From positions 161,952-225,951 of the forward strand of contig JAEZFW010000017.1 of the NCBI GenBank assembly GCA_023417315.1: a stretch of DNA of 64,000 nucleotides, in the 5' to 3' direction. Under the pieces are notes generated by a model. That model did no database searches. It was not told the origin of the DNA and saw only the letters and a list, made by a program, of their open reading frames with translations. Below, piece after piece: positions 9,255 to 18,858 of the stretch (the first letter of the stretch is position 1; every line of letters begins with the position of its first letter). The stretch is from Pseudomonadota bacterium. GTDB taxonomy: Bacteria; Pseudomonadota; Gammaproteobacteria; Steroidobacterales; Steroidobacteraceae. A program made the position numbers and the translations under genes.

Positions 9255-11567
9255 TTGGATCTCTACCTGAGATCGTGGCTCGGACACTCCTTGCGTCCGG
9301 AGCCGCAGCTGGTGACCACTACATTCGAAGAAGCACTCGCAAACTGCAGCGCAGAGCCCATTCATATTCCTGGCGCGGTTCAACCGTTCGGCATTCTGTT
9401 CGCGCTCGAAGGCGAGGCCTCGAAGCTTGCCGAGATGCGCATCGTGCAGCACTCGCGAAATGCGAGCGAGATCGCACTGGGCGGTGCACCCTTGATCGGG
9501 CGTCGACTGGGTGAGCTCATCGAGGTAGACGATTTTCCGCCGATCCCTAGTGGGGATTTCGAATCGAACGAACCGGTTCGCCTCGAGACGCACGCAAACG
9601 GGCACGAACATTGGCATGCCTTCGCCCACCGCCAGATGGGCACGCTCATTCTCGAGCTCGAACGCGTGCAAGACGCGCATCGTGCAGGATACGCGTTGTC
9701 GACGGACGCGATTCGAGAAGCACTCGGCGCGATCGAGACTTCATCGTCGGTCGTCGATCTGTGTCAAAAGGCCTGTGAGTCGATCAAACAAGCCACGGGC
9801 CTCAATGGCGTCTTGGTCTACAAGTTCCACGCAGACGAGCACGGCGAAGTGATCGCCGAAGAGAAGGATGCCGAGTTCCCGAAGTACATCGGCCTGCACT
9901 ACCCCGCCTCGGACATTCCGCGCCAGGCACGCGCGATCTTCCTGAGCAATTGGGTGCGGATGATCCCGGATCGCGACTATGAACCGGTCGCGCTCGTCGC
10001 CAAGGAAGACGCCGCGCCGCTCGACTTGGGACGTTCCTTGTTGCGCAGTGTCTCGCCGATTCACATCGAATACCTGCGGAATATGGGCGTGCGAGCGTCG
10101 CTGACACTTTCGCTGATCTGCGATGGCAAGCTTTGGGGCCTCATCTCCGGTCATCACTATCGCGCACCGAGACACCTCGATTTCCACACACGCGCCGCCT
10201 GCGAAACGATCGCTCGCATGGTCTCGCTCCTTCTGCCGCACAGACAAGCGCTCGATGCGCGCAGCTCGCGCTCGCAGACGAGGCGAACGCACGAGGCGCT
10301 CGTCGCGCAGATGAGAGCAGAGCATGACGTCGCACTCGCACTTGTGAGCCCCGAGGACACGCTGTGCTCGTTGACTCACGCCGAGGGCGCAGCCGTGCTC
10401 TCGAACGATCGCGCATGGCTCACCGTGGGCCGAACGCCTTCGATCGAGCAGATCGCCGCACTCGCCTCGTGGATCGAATCCAAGCACGGGGAGCAGGAGG
10501 TGTTTCATACAGACCGTCTCGTAGAGCAGTACGACGCGGCCGCAGCGTTCGCAGATGTCGCTAGCGGCGTGCTTGCACTACGGATTCCGAAAGGAACCGC
10601 GAACTACTTGATGTGGTTCAAGCCGGAAGTACTGCAGATGGTGCGCTGGGCCGGAGATCCCCACAAACCCGTGACAATCGACGGTTCGCTGGCACGACTC
10701 CATCCCAGGCGCTCTTTCGATGAGTGGCAGGAGACCGTGCGGCGAACCTCGTCGCCATGGACGAGCGTCGAGATCGATGCCGCGATCGATCTCGGGCACG
10801 CCATCGCCGCGATCGATCTGCAGCGCCAATTCGAGCGCGAGCAGGACGCGCGAGCACGCGCGGAATGGGCAAGCGAGCAAAAGGAACAGCTGCTCTCCAT
10901 GGTCTCTCACGATCTGCGCGACCCACTGCACTCTCTCAAGCTGAACGTCTCGCTGATTCAACGCACGCTCGGAGCGGAATCCTCCGCGAGGACCGGCCTC
11001 GTGTTGTCCGCGATGCATCGTTCGTTGGAGCGAATGAATCGACTCGTCACGGACTTGCTGTCGATTTCCAAGCTCGAGTCAGGGAACGTAGGCCTAGATA
11101 TCGCAGTCCATAGTGCCGCTGATCTCTTGCAGGACGTCTGGCACATGCTTCAGCCCATCGCTCATGAAAAGGGCGTGCGGTTAGAGCTGCAACCTGCGAA
11201 CCTGGATGTGCAGTGCGACCGCGATCGTATTCTGCAGGTTCTCGCGAATCTCGTCGGCAACGCCGTCAAGTTCACTCCGGGAGGAGGACTCGTTCAGGTC
11301 ACTGCGGAAGAGACGACTCGCGCTGCATGCTTCGTCGTTCGCGACACCGGTCCAGGCATTCCGTCGGAACACCTCGATTGCATCTTCGATCGCTTCTGGC
11401 AAGCGCGTCAATCGAGGCACTTGGGCACGGGACTCGGTCTCTCGATCGCGAAGGGAATGATCGAAGCACACGGCGGGCGCCTTTGGGTGGAAAGCGAGCT
11501 TGGCAAAGGAAGCACCTTCCGCTTCACGTTGCCGCGAGCCAGCGAGGCACTCGATGCTTCGCGATGA
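9255..11567 (+). CDS. bphP: Bacteriophytochrome histidine kinase
   Basis: The 770-residue red/far-red photosensor has a PAS domain with the biliverdin-attaching cysteine at C31 (ALANCSAEPIHIPGAVQP), a GAF domain with the hallmark PASDIPRQAR and the conserved HIEYL histidine segment, and a PHY domain with the PRxSF tongue motif (HPRRSF). The kinase module has its phospho-acceptor at H552 (SMVSHDLRDPLHS) and an HATPase domain (NLVGNAVKFTPGG, GTGLGLSIAKG). No receiver domain is fused. The start is TTG at 9255, chosen so that the PAS lariat region is complete. Its 3' end overlaps the heme oxygenase gene, which supplies the chromophore. Confidence 0.95.
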   Translation: MDLYLRSWLGHSLRPEPQLVTTTFEEALANCSAEPIHIPGAVQPFGILFALEGEASKLAEMRIVQHSRNASEIALGGAPLIGRRLGELIEVDDFPPIPSGDFESNEPVRLETHANGHEHWHAFAHRQMGTLILELERVQDAHRAGYALSTDAIREALGAIETSSSVVDLCQKACESIKQATGLNGVLVYKFHADEHGEVIAEEKDAEFPKYIGLHYPASDIPRQARAIFLSNWVRMIPDRDYEPVALVAKEDAAPLDLGRSLLRSVSPIHIEYLRNMGVRASLTLSLICDGKLWGLISGHHYRAPRHLDFHTRAACETIARMVSLLLPHRQALDARSSRSQTRRTHEALVAQMRAEHDVALALVSPEDTLCSLTHAEGAAVLSNDRAWLTVGRTPSIEQIAALASWIESKHGEQEVFHTDRLVEQYDAAAAFADVASGVLALRIPKGTANYLMWFKPEVLQMVRWAGDPHKPVTIDGSLARLHPRRSFDEWQETVRRTSSPWTSVEIDAAIDLGHAIAAIDLQRQFEREQDARARAEWASEQKEQLLSMVSHDLRDPLHSLKLNVSLIQRTLGAESSARTGLVLSAMHRSLERMNRLVTDLLSISKLESGNVGLDIAVHSAADLLQDVWHMLQPIAHEKGVRLELQPANLDVQCDRDRILQVLANLVGNAVKFTPGGGLVQVTAEETTRAACFVVRDTGPGIPSEHLDCIFDRFWQARQSRHLGTGLGLSIAKGMIEAHGGRLWVESELGKGSTFRFTLPRASEALDASR

Positions 11568-12186
11568 GCTGCGCATGTACACACGCTCGCACCATGAGCG
11601 AATCGAGCGTGTCCTCGATCTACCCGGCTCGATTCGCCACGAAGCGGATTATGTGCGACTGTTGAGCTCACTGTTCGGCTTTTATATGCCGTATGAAGCG
11701 CGCCTGCGTTTCCACGGCGCGCGCCTGCGCGCCTTGAACCTGGAGGTCGATGCGCGGTTGAAGGCGCACAGGTTGATCGAGGACATGCAAACGTGCGGCT
11801 TAGGCAAACGAGAAATCTCGGGCTTGCCGCTGTGCCTCAGAGTGCCGCAACTGCCGACATGGCAGCACGCGCTGGGATCGATGTACGTATTGGAGGGGTC
11901 GACGCTCGGTAGCCAAATCATCGCGCGCGCACTAGGCACGCGCCTGCGCCTCAATCCCGATGCGCAGATGAATTTCCTCCTGAGCTACGGCACTCGAACG
12001 GGCGCAATGTGGCGTTCTTTTGTCGAGAGCTTGAATTCCATCGAGCTTTCAGCTCCCGAACAGTCGGATGTTCTTGCGGCCGCAGCAGAGACGTTCGAAG
12101 CCATGGAAAGCTGGATGTCGTTCGCGTATGCGACGAATCATTCTCTCCCACAGCCACTCACCGATGCCGAGGAGATGCGAAGCTAG
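11554..12186 (+). CDS. bphO: Biliverdin-producing heme oxygenase
   Basis: The 210-residue protein has the proximal heme-ligand motif TRSHHERIE near the N terminus (H14 in the TxxxH pattern) and the distal-helix motif VLEGSTLGSQI, both typical of heme oxygenases. It opens heme to biliverdin IX-alpha, the chromophore bound by the phytochrome encoded just upstream. The two genes overlap by 14 nt, so expression is coupled. The start at 11554 was preferred over an in-frame start 54 nt further upstream, which would only translate phytochrome coding sequence in another frame. The 3' end overlaps the convergent hybrid kinase gene by 29 nt. Confidence 0.92.
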   Translation: MLRDELRMYTRSHHERIERVLDLPGSIRHEADYVRLLSSLFGFYMPYEARLRFHGARLRALNLEVDARLKAHRLIEDMQTCGLGKREISGLPLCLRVPQLPTWQHALGSMYVLEGSTLGSQIIARALGTRLRLNPDAQMNFLLSYGTRTGAMWRSFVESLNSIELSAPEQSDVLAAAAETFEAMESWMSFAYATNHSLPQPLTDAEEMRS

Positions 12187-14578
12187 GTGTTGATTCATTT
12201 GGCGCGCCTGCGCGCGTAGGCGTTCCACTTGCGATGTCCTTGAGCAGCTCATCGAGTTGCGTCATGTCGAGGGGCTTGATGAAGTGATGATCGAAGCCCG
12301 CCTCCTTAGAGCGCAAACGGTCGTTCGCTTCGCCATAACCCGTGAGTGCGACGAGTACTGCATCGGCCGTCGCAGGATCGTTGCGCAAGCGTCGCGCGAG
12401 CTCATAGCCGTCGATGTCAGGTAGGCCGATATCGAGCACGAACAGCTGCGTGCTCTCTTTGTGCATGGACTCAAGCGCGCGGCTCGCATTCTCGGCGACC
12501 GTGACACGGTGGCCGGTTGCTCGAAGCAGTTCCGCGAGCGATCGTGCTGCATCAACGTTGTCATCGACGATCATGATGTCGACCGCGCCTGCAGGCCGGT
12601 CTTCGCGGGTTCTCGGCTGTTCACGAACTGGATGAGACTGTTTCACTACGCGTGGCAGGGTGACCGTGAACTTGCTGCCTTTGCCCATGCCCTCGCTTTC
12701 CGCGGTCACCTCCCCGCCATGCAGCGAAGTGATCTGTTTGACGAGGGCCAATCCTAATCCGAGTCCGCCCTGCGAGCGATCTGGCGTACGCTGTCCCTGG
12801 GAGAACAAGTGGAATACGTACGGCAACAACGTGGGGGCGATGCCGCTCCCATCGTCACTCACCTGAATGCGTGCGTGTCCATCGAGAACGTCCAGAGAGA
12901 CGGTGATCTGTCCACCCTGCGGCGTGTACTTAGCCGCGTTGTTCAGGATATTCGCGACGACTTGCACGAGCCGTGTCGGATCCCCCTCCACAACGACCGA
13001 CCCCGAAGCCATGCGAACGGTGAGCTCGTGATGACGGGTCTCGATGAGTGGACGCACCTGCTCGATCGCGTGCGTCACGACGAGCTTGAGATCCACAAGC
13101 CGTTTCTCGAGTTGGACGAGCCCGCGCGTCACTCGGGAAACATCCAGCAAGTCATCGACCAGATCCGTCATGTGCTTCACCTGCCGCGAGATGATCTCGC
13201 CCGCGTGCTGCACGCGCTTCGGATCTGTCGGAGCCAGTTCGAGCAACTTCGCCGCTGTACTGATCGGCGCTAAAGGATTGCGTAGCTCGTGGGCGAGCAT
13301 TGCGAGAAACTGGTCCTTGCGCTGACTTTGTTTCTTCAATTCCTCTTCGGCGAGCTTCTGATCATGAATGTCAGTGCAGGTCCCCATCCAGCGAATGATG
13401 CGGCCTGACTCATCTCTCACTGGAAGTGCTCTGCCCAGAGTCCAGCGATACTCTCCGGAACGATGTCGCAATCGGTACTGGACTTCGTAAGTCTCACCAG
13501 TAGTTAGCGAGTGGCGCCATGCGCTCCACGCCCGGGCCTGATCCTCGGGATGAAACATCTGGTTCCAACCCTCACCGTCAGTGGAGTGCAAAGGCACACC
13601 GGTGAAGTCATACCATTGCTGATTGTAGTAATCGTGATGGCCATCCGGGCGCGTCGACCACACCATCTGGGGCATCGCATCGGCGATCGTGCGGAACTTC
13701 GCTTCGCTTTCTCTAAGGGCCGCTTCTGTCCTGACTTGTGCCGTGATGTCCGTTTGCGCCAACACTGCACCTACGACAGCGCCGGTTTCATCTCGAACCG
13801 GCCTTGCGCGCAATAGGATGGTCTTTCGGGTGCCAGGCGCATCGAACGGCTCGATCTCTACCGTGTCACGGTGCACCTCTTCGCCGGCGAGCGCACGAGC
13901 CGTGGCCCATTCACGTGCAAGCACACGTTCGCCATGCCGGGCGGAATCGTCTGCCCACCAGCCCTTCCACTCAGCATAGGCTTCGACATCGCCAGGCATG
14001 GGATACTCACCCCATATGCACTTGTTCTCAGCGTTCGTCAGCACGAGACGCCCCGTGCGGTCAGCGACACAAATGCCGACCGGAGCCGCCTCGAGCACAG
14101 CATCCAAGCGGCGTCTCTCGTTTTCCGATGCCTCTTCGGTCATCGAGGCGAAACGCGCCACCGACTCGGCCAATGCCTGATCGATCGCTTCGTTGAAGCG
14201 TGTGACATCTCTCACCTGAGTGACCACATCTGCAGGCGAATGCTCGGCCCACAACCGCAGGACGCTCGCGCGCAGCGCTCGATACTCCGACACCAGTTGG
14301 TTCATGGTGTAGCCGGCTCGCATGCGCCCGGCCGCATGGAGCTCTGCATAAGATTCCGCTTCAGCCCTGGTCGCTTGACCGAGCGATTTCTTGCGCTGTT
14401 CCTCCTCGGACTGCTCGGTGTCGAGGTCAGTGATGATCGCATCCAGCATGAGCGCGGCATGATCGCGCAGCGCATCGATATCCATCCCAATTGCGGGGGG
14501 CACGATGGATCGCGCGAAACTCTCCCAATTTTGCAGTATCGACTCTTTATGGTGGGAGATGAAAGTAGCGAGACGCAT
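12158..14578 (-). CDS. Hybrid histidine kinase: RsbRD_N-like, two PAS, HisKA, HATPase, receiver
   Basis: The domain order over 806 residues is as follows: an N-terminal helical domain like RsbRD_N (about 1-145), two PAS domains with PAC (about 160-280 and 290-405), HisKA with H430 (AMLAHELRNPLAPI), HATPase (NILNNAAKYTPQGG, GLGLALVKQ), and a C-terminal receiver with D716 (FVLDIGLPD). Soluble throughout, it probably senses a cytoplasmic cue through PAS or the globin-like N-terminal helices. The start at 14578 has GGGAG eight bases upstream. It faces the phytochrome pair and overlaps bphO, but no shared pathway is shown by the sequence. Confidence 0.9.
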   Translation of the reverse strand: MRLATFISHHKESILQNWESFARSIVPPAIGMDIDALRDHAALMLDAIITDLDTEQSEEEQRKKSLGQATRAEAESYAELHAAGRMRAGYTMNQLVSEYRALRASVLRLWAEHSPADVVTQVRDVTRFNEAIDQALAESVARFASMTEEASENERRRLDAVLEAAPVGICVADRTGRLVLTNAENKCIWGEYPMPGDVEAYAEWKGWWADDSARHGERVLAREWATARALAGEEVHRDTVEIEPFDAPGTRKTILLRARPVRDETGAVVGAVLAQTDITAQVRTEAALRESEAKFRTIADAMPQMVWSTRPDGHHDYYNQQWYDFTGVPLHSTDGEGWNQMFHPEDQARAWSAWRHSLTTGETYEVQYRLRHRSGEYRWTLGRALPVRDESGRIIRWMGTCTDIHDQKLAEEELKKQSQRKDQFLAMLAHELRNPLAPISTAAKLLELAPTDPKRVQHAGEIISRQVKHMTDLVDDLLDVSRVTRGLVQLEKRLVDLKLVVTHAIEQVRPLIETRHHELTVRMASGSVVVEGDPTRLVQVVANILNNAAKYTPQGGQITVSLDVLDGHARIQVSDDGSGIAPTLLPYVFHLFSQGQRTPDRSQGGLGLGLALVKQITSLHGGEVTAESEGMGKGSKFTVTLPRVVKQSHPVREQPRTREDRPAGAVDIMIVDDNVDAARSLAELLRATGHRVTVAENASRALESMHKESTQLFVLDIGLPDIDGYELARRLRNDPATADAVLVALTGYGEANDRLRSKEAGFDHHFIKPLDMTQLDELLKDIASGTPTRAGAPNESTPSFASPRHR

Positions 14579-14853
14579 GTGATGGCTCCCGTAGGCGGCG
14601 ATTCGCGTGGGTGCTCGAGTCGGCCTTCGCGACAGCGCTCCACATAGCATCCCCCCGGATTACCAATGATGCCGCAGATCAAGACCTGATGATCGAAACG
14701 GCTCGGATGTTCCTACGTACAACAATTCTGAGCACTGTCCGGGCCAAGCGAGCGCATGCGTAGGCGTTACATGGGGCAGTCAGGAATCGTGGACGCGTGG
14801 ATCCTGCTAGAGTGCTTACTCTTCCTCGGGTCTTCATCAAGGAGAAGCGCTGC

Positions 14854-15285
14854 ATGCCCATACGACCAGCTCTCTGCGCACTTGCTGCGATCTATCTCGC
14901 CATACTCGCGCCACGAGCTACCGCGGATACGACGGACCGAGACGTCATCCATCAACTCAGAATCTATGAAATCTTCGAGAATAATAAACAGGCGTTCCAC
15001 GATCGCTTTCGCGACGAAGCCGCCCGGATCATGGCCAAGTACGATTTCAAGATCGTGGCGTTCTGGGAATCGCGCACGACCGAACGAACGGAGTTCGTCT
15101 ACCTGCTTGAATGGCCGGATGAAGCGACGCTGCAAGATCGCTGGGCGAAGTTCATGGCAGATCAAGAATGGAAGGACATCAAGAAGCGGACCGGTGCGGA
15201 GCACGGCGTGATGGTCGGCGACATCGAGGATCGCACTCTTCGGCTGACGGACTACTCGCCTCAGCGGCGGCTCTTATCGAAATAG
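14854..15285 (+). CDS. NIPSNAP-family exported protein
   Basis: The 143-residue protein has a signal peptide (MPIRPAL...PRATADT). A NIPSNAP-type alpha/beta ferredoxin-like domain follows, with QLRIYEIFENNKQAFHDRF and a VYLLEWPDEATLQDRWAKFMAD segment. Many family members of this length are secreted or periplasmic with unknown roles. The start at 14854 has AAGGAGAAG upstream; a further 19 upstream codons are open but lack support. The gene is monocistronic and divergent from the hybrid kinase. Confidence 0.85.
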   Translation: MPIRPALCALAAIYLAILAPRATADTTDRDVIHQLRIYEIFENNKQAFHDRFRDEAARIMAKYDFKIVAFWESRTTERTEFVYLLEWPDEATLQDRWAKFMADQEWKDIKKRTGAEHGVMVGDIEDRTLRLTDYSPQRRLLSK

Positions 15286-15560
15286 ATCGGCTCAAATAGA
15301 TCGACGACGTGCCGGGATAGTAGCCGGGACCTCTACCTCTCGAAGCCTCCGAGCCAATCTCAGATAAGAGAATCTGTCGGCTGACGCAAGCAATTGTCAT
15401 TTGTCGGGAGGTACACACGTGAGGCTGAATAGGCTCATCTGCACCTTCCTGCTTGGGTAGCTCATGATGCGCGAAATCCTCAGACTTGCTGTCGCTGCTG
15501 ATCTCCGCAACAACGCCACACCTGCGTGATCTGAGCTTTGCGATCAGGCATTCATGCGTC

Positions 15561-16019
15561 ATGAACGTCGTCGTGAACACTCGCACCGGCGAAGTGGGTG
15601 ACTACGCAACTTGGATGCGAAAATTTACTGACCTGTGGAGCGAGGGCCGTAGCAAGCTTCCGGAGTTCATGAGCCTCTTGAGCCCGCACATCAAGCTATC
15701 CGCACCGGGCGTGCGCTCCACGTATGGCTGGAACGAATGCGAATCGGCGTTCAAGCGAACATTCGATGTGCTGCCCGACTTAGTCGCGGAAGTTCATCGA
15801 TGGAGCGCCTCCGATGACGCACTATTCATCGAGATGACCTTCTCGGCCACGATCGGAGGCAAGCGTATCCATTGGCGCAGCGTCGACCGCTTCATCTTTC
15901 GAGATGGGATGGCCGTCGAGCGCATCGCATTCTTCAACCCGGGCCCTATCCGCAGAGCCTTCCTCGCACGCCCCTCTGGGTGGCGGCAACTCTGGCGGCG
16001 GACCCGAAGTGGGCTGTGA
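15561..16019 (+). CDS. NTF2/SnoaL-like protein
   Basis: The product has about 152 residues with a SnoaL/NTF2-like cone fold: helical N terminus (FTDLWSEGRSKLPEFMSLLSPHI), then strands ending in a basic C terminus (RRAFLARPSGWRQLWRRTRSGL). Such proteins are often polyketide-cyclase-like or small-ligand-binding. The start is uncertain: ATG 15561 lacks a strong Shine-Dalgarno, and 25 further in-frame codons upstream remain open. The gene is convergent with the DUF899 gene. Confidence 0.65.
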   Translation: MNVVVNTRTGEVGDYATWMRKFTDLWSEGRSKLPEFMSLLSPHIKLSAPGVRSTYGWNECESAFKRTFDVLPDLVAEVHRWSASDDALFIEMTFSATIGGKRIHWRSVDRFIFRDGMAVERIAFFNPGPIRRAFLARPSGWRQLWRRTRSGL

Positions 16020-16043
16020 GCCAGTGAAGGCTCTTGCACCGGC

Positions 16044-16748
16044 CTAGTAGTTCAGCTTCGGATACCAGTCCGTTCCCCGTCCATCCGGCGTGAGATCCAG
16101 AACGGTCCAAAGCGGTGCGATATCCGGTGCGCCGCGCGGATCTTGCTCCGGATCCGCCATCTCCGTCGACATTTCGCTTGCCCAAAACTGGCGAACGGTG
16201 GTGCCGTCGCGATGGAAGACGACGAGCGCAGGCCATTCGAAGCCATTCTCGTCAATGAGCTTCAAATCATTCGCATAGTCATCCCCGATCGTCTGGATGA
16301 AATTCAAATCGCGCCAGCCGCGTTCCTGGGCGAACGCGAACTGACGTTCGACCGAGCTGCGTCCCAAGACCTTCAACCCGACGCGCTGCTTGATGTCGCG
16401 TGCGTTGCCGTTCAATGCGCCAAGCAGATTCGTGCACATGGGACAAGGGCGCTCGCGTTCGGGTCCATACATCCAGAAGTACGTGACCAAGGTGTCTTTA
16501 TCGCCGAAGAGATCGACGAGACCGACCTCAAATGCATTCTCGTCCTTGAACCGATAGTTCTTATCGATGACGGGACCCGGCGGCAACCTCTGCCGCTGCT
16601 CCGCTAACCGCGCTATCCGCCGACGAAGCTCGATCTCTTCCGCGAGCAGGGCTTCGCGCGCCACACGGTACTCGCTGCTCTCGCCACCGAAGAGCGGTCG
16701 TCGTCTCTTGGCAAGATCCTGGGCGGAAACGAGGGATTTCTCTTTCAT
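16044..16748 (-). CDS. DUF899 thioredoxin-like protein
   Basis: The 234-residue protein has the DUF899 signature: an N-terminal helical segment (REALLAEEIELRRRIARLAEQR), then a thioredoxin-like core with the CPMC dithiol (C102 and C105, ERPCPMC). This places it among predicted thiol-disulfide or peroxiredoxin-like enzymes, although activity is not established. No signal peptide is present. It lies upstream of, and on the same strand as, nothing that forms an obvious operon. Confidence 0.88.
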   Translation of the reverse strand: MKEKSLVSAQDLAKRRRPLFGGESSEYRVAREALLAEEIELRRRIARLAEQRQRLPPGPVIDKNYRFKDENAFEVGLVDLFGDKDTLVTYFWMYGPERERPCPMCTNLLGALNGNARDIKQRVGLKVLGRSSVERQFAFAQERGWRDLNFIQTIGDDYANDLKLIDENGFEWPALVVFHRDGTTVRQFWASEMSTEMADPEQDPRGAPDIAPLWTVLDLTPDGRGTDWYPKLNY

Positions 16749-16922
16749 GAGGGGCCTCCTGACTGACTACAGGCAGTTGAATGATGTCGGAACGACGACA
16801 TCAGTCGCCTAGATCCTGAGGACGTCATGGAGCTCTTGCGGCCGACATCCGAGGGGCCGTTTTTGCGGAAGTCGAAGCGCGATCGCTCATGCCGACGTAT
16901 CACTCACGAATTCCGCGTCAGC

Positions 16923-18584
16923 TCAATAAACGTCTCCGCCTCGCTCCCGCACTCCACTCTCCACCGGCATTGCCGCGCTCTCGCGTTCGATCAGGCGCCG
17001 CACACGCGGAGGTTCGGTGCCGCAATGAAGCTCACGCAGGCGCTGAGGCACGATCGCATCGTGTTGGGTCATGCGGCTGTTGTGGCGGATGTAGTCGAGC
17101 CAGGTGGGTGTTTCATAACGCTCGATCCACACGCGGGGATCGGAGAGATCGCGAAGCAAGCGCCAGTTGCGGGCACCGTCGCGGCGGCGGATGCGTCGCC
17201 GCTCGTTCATCGCTTTGAGGAATTCGACGCCATCTTCCTCGCGAATGAGATATTCAATGGTCACGACGATCGGGCCGGAGCGTTCCACGATCGGTACAGC
17301 AGTGCTGGGCTCTCTCCAGGGGCGCAGGGGTTCGAGATTGAGATCTCCCGATTGCGCGAGGGGTATCCATCTTCCGAGCGCCGCGCATGCGATCAGCACG
17401 ACAGATGAGGTGAGCAGCGCCGTCGAGATGCTTTCGCTCTCTGCAACCGCACCCCACAACCAGCTTCCTGCCGCCAACCCGCCGAACGCGGACATTTGAT
17501 AGATCGACAATGCGCGCGCGACGACCCAGCGCGGCGCGGACATCTGCACTGCGACGTTGAATGTCGAAAGCGTGAGCAGCCATCCTGCCCCTGTGACGAA
17601 CAGCATGCTCATCGTCGCGAGCAAGGAGGTGCTCAACGCAGCGATGGCTGCAGCGACTGCGAATGCCAGACATGCCGAGCGAACGATGGCCTCGGTCGAA
17701 AGTCTCGCGCGCACTCGCGCATTCCCGACTGCGCCCGTGACCGCGCCTGCGCCGAACGCACCGAGCAACAGCCCATAGGTCAGCGGCCCGCCGCGGATGA
17801 GCTCCTTAGCGATCAGCGGCATCAGGGCCATGACTGCGCCTGCGCCGACACAAAAGACAAAAGCCCGCACGAGCACTGCACGAATTCGCGGCGACATCGC
17901 GACGTAACGAATGCCCGCACCGATCGCCACACCGAGCGTTTCACGCGGTAATCGATTCGGATTGTCCGGCCGGCGCCAGCGCGCAAGCACCGCAATCAGC
18001 GGAATGTAGCAAAGCGCGTTGATGGCGAACGTGGCAGCGGCGCCGACGGCTGCGACGACGGCACCGCCAATCGCAGGTCCGATGCTGCGCGCAATGTTGA
18101 ACCCCATGCTGTTCAGAGCCACCGCGCTCGGCAAGTCGCTTCGCGGCACCATGTCACCCACCGATGCCTGCCAAGCAGGCGCATTGAACGCGAGGCCGCA
18201 TCCGATCAGAAACGTAAACAGCAACAGCAACCAAGGCGTGATCAGCCCGGTCCAGGCACACGTCATCAGTGCGACCGAGACGATCAGCATGAAGATCTGC
18301 GCGGCCAGCATCACCTTGCGACGGTCGAGACTGTCCGCTGTGGCGCCTGCGACGAGCGCCAACAACATCGTCGGCAGCGAGACCGAGGCCTGCACGAGGG
18401 CGACCATATCCGCCGACTCGGCGATCGAGATCATCATCCACGCCGCACCGACTGATTGGATCAGCCCGCCGACGTTTGCGAGCGTGCTGGCTAACCAGAC
18501 GCGGCGGAAGATCAGGTGACGTAATGGCGCGAGTGCGGACTCGCGCCCGGTAGAAGGCTCTGCACCAGATTCGTTGTCATTCAT
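16923..18584 (-). CDS. MFS_3-family transporter with C-terminal cytosolic domain
   Basis: The 553-residue protein has about 12 membrane helices (residues 20-415) typical of the MFS_3/EntS-like exporter group, including the loop motif ATADSLDRRKVML between helices 2 and 3. Residues about 430-540 form a soluble alpha/beta domain (TIEYLIREEDGVEFLKAMNERRRIRRRDGARNW, WLDYIRHNSRMT) resembling dimeric alpha/beta-barrel monooxygenase-like tails found in this family. It is a likely efflux pump for a small molecule or siderophore. No siderophore genes are adjacent. Confidence 0.87.
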   Translation of the reverse strand: MNDNESGAEPSTGRESALAPLRHLIFRRVWLASTLANVGGLIQSVGAAWMMISIAESADMVALVQASVSLPTMLLALVAGATADSLDRRKVMLAAQIFMLIVSVALMTCAWTGLITPWLLLLFTFLIGCGLAFNAPAWQASVGDMVPRSDLPSAVALNSMGFNIARSIGPAIGGAVVAAVGAAATFAINALCYIPLIAVLARWRRPDNPNRLPRETLGVAIGAGIRYVAMSPRIRAVLVRAFVFCVGAGAVMALMPLIAKELIRGGPLTYGLLLGAFGAGAVTGAVGNARVRARLSTEAIVRSACLAFAVAAAIAALSTSLLATMSMLFVTGAGWLLTLSTFNVAVQMSAPRWVVARALSIYQMSAFGGLAAGSWLWGAVAESESISTALLTSSVVLIACAALGRWIPLAQSGDLNLEPLRPWREPSTAVPIVERSGPIVVTIEYLIREEDGVEFLKAMNERRRIRRRDGARNWRLLRDLSDPRVWIERYETPTWLDYIRHNSRMTQHDAIVPQRLRELHCGTEPPRVRRLIERESAAMPVESGVRERGGDVY

Positions 18585-18631
18585 CTGGTGCCGATCGTAG
18601 AGAGGCTCATCGGTCTATTCAAATCGCATTC

Positions 18632-18733
18632 GGCTGTAGGCTGTAGGCTGTAGCCAGAACAGAAGAGCGCGCATTTGCGCGTGCGTCGGCTGGAGCCCCC
18701 CTCCCTAGCCCTCCCCCGCCCTGCAGGGGAGGG
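18632..18733. repeat. Intergenic repeat cluster (CTGTAGG heptamers and a GC-rich hairpin)
   Basis: Three tandem GGCTGTA-type heptamers occupy 18632-18655. A perfect 8-bp hairpin follows, CCCTCCCC (18709-18716) and GGGGAGGG (18726-18733). The cluster lies upstream of the MFS gene and downstream of the OsmC gene. Related TTGTAGGCTGAACGCGCG wording recurs at 55093-55110 inside another repeat, suggesting one dispersed family. Confidence 0.6.
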
Positions 18734-18858
18734 AATCTGTTTTGCGCCACTCGCGCCTCCCGCGCGTGTTTCGGCTCGGGACTAAGGCCGTATCGCAGCA
18801 ATTGCGCGCATCGCGCGCTTTACTGTCCACGACCCCCTAGTCACGACCCCTTCTTTCT

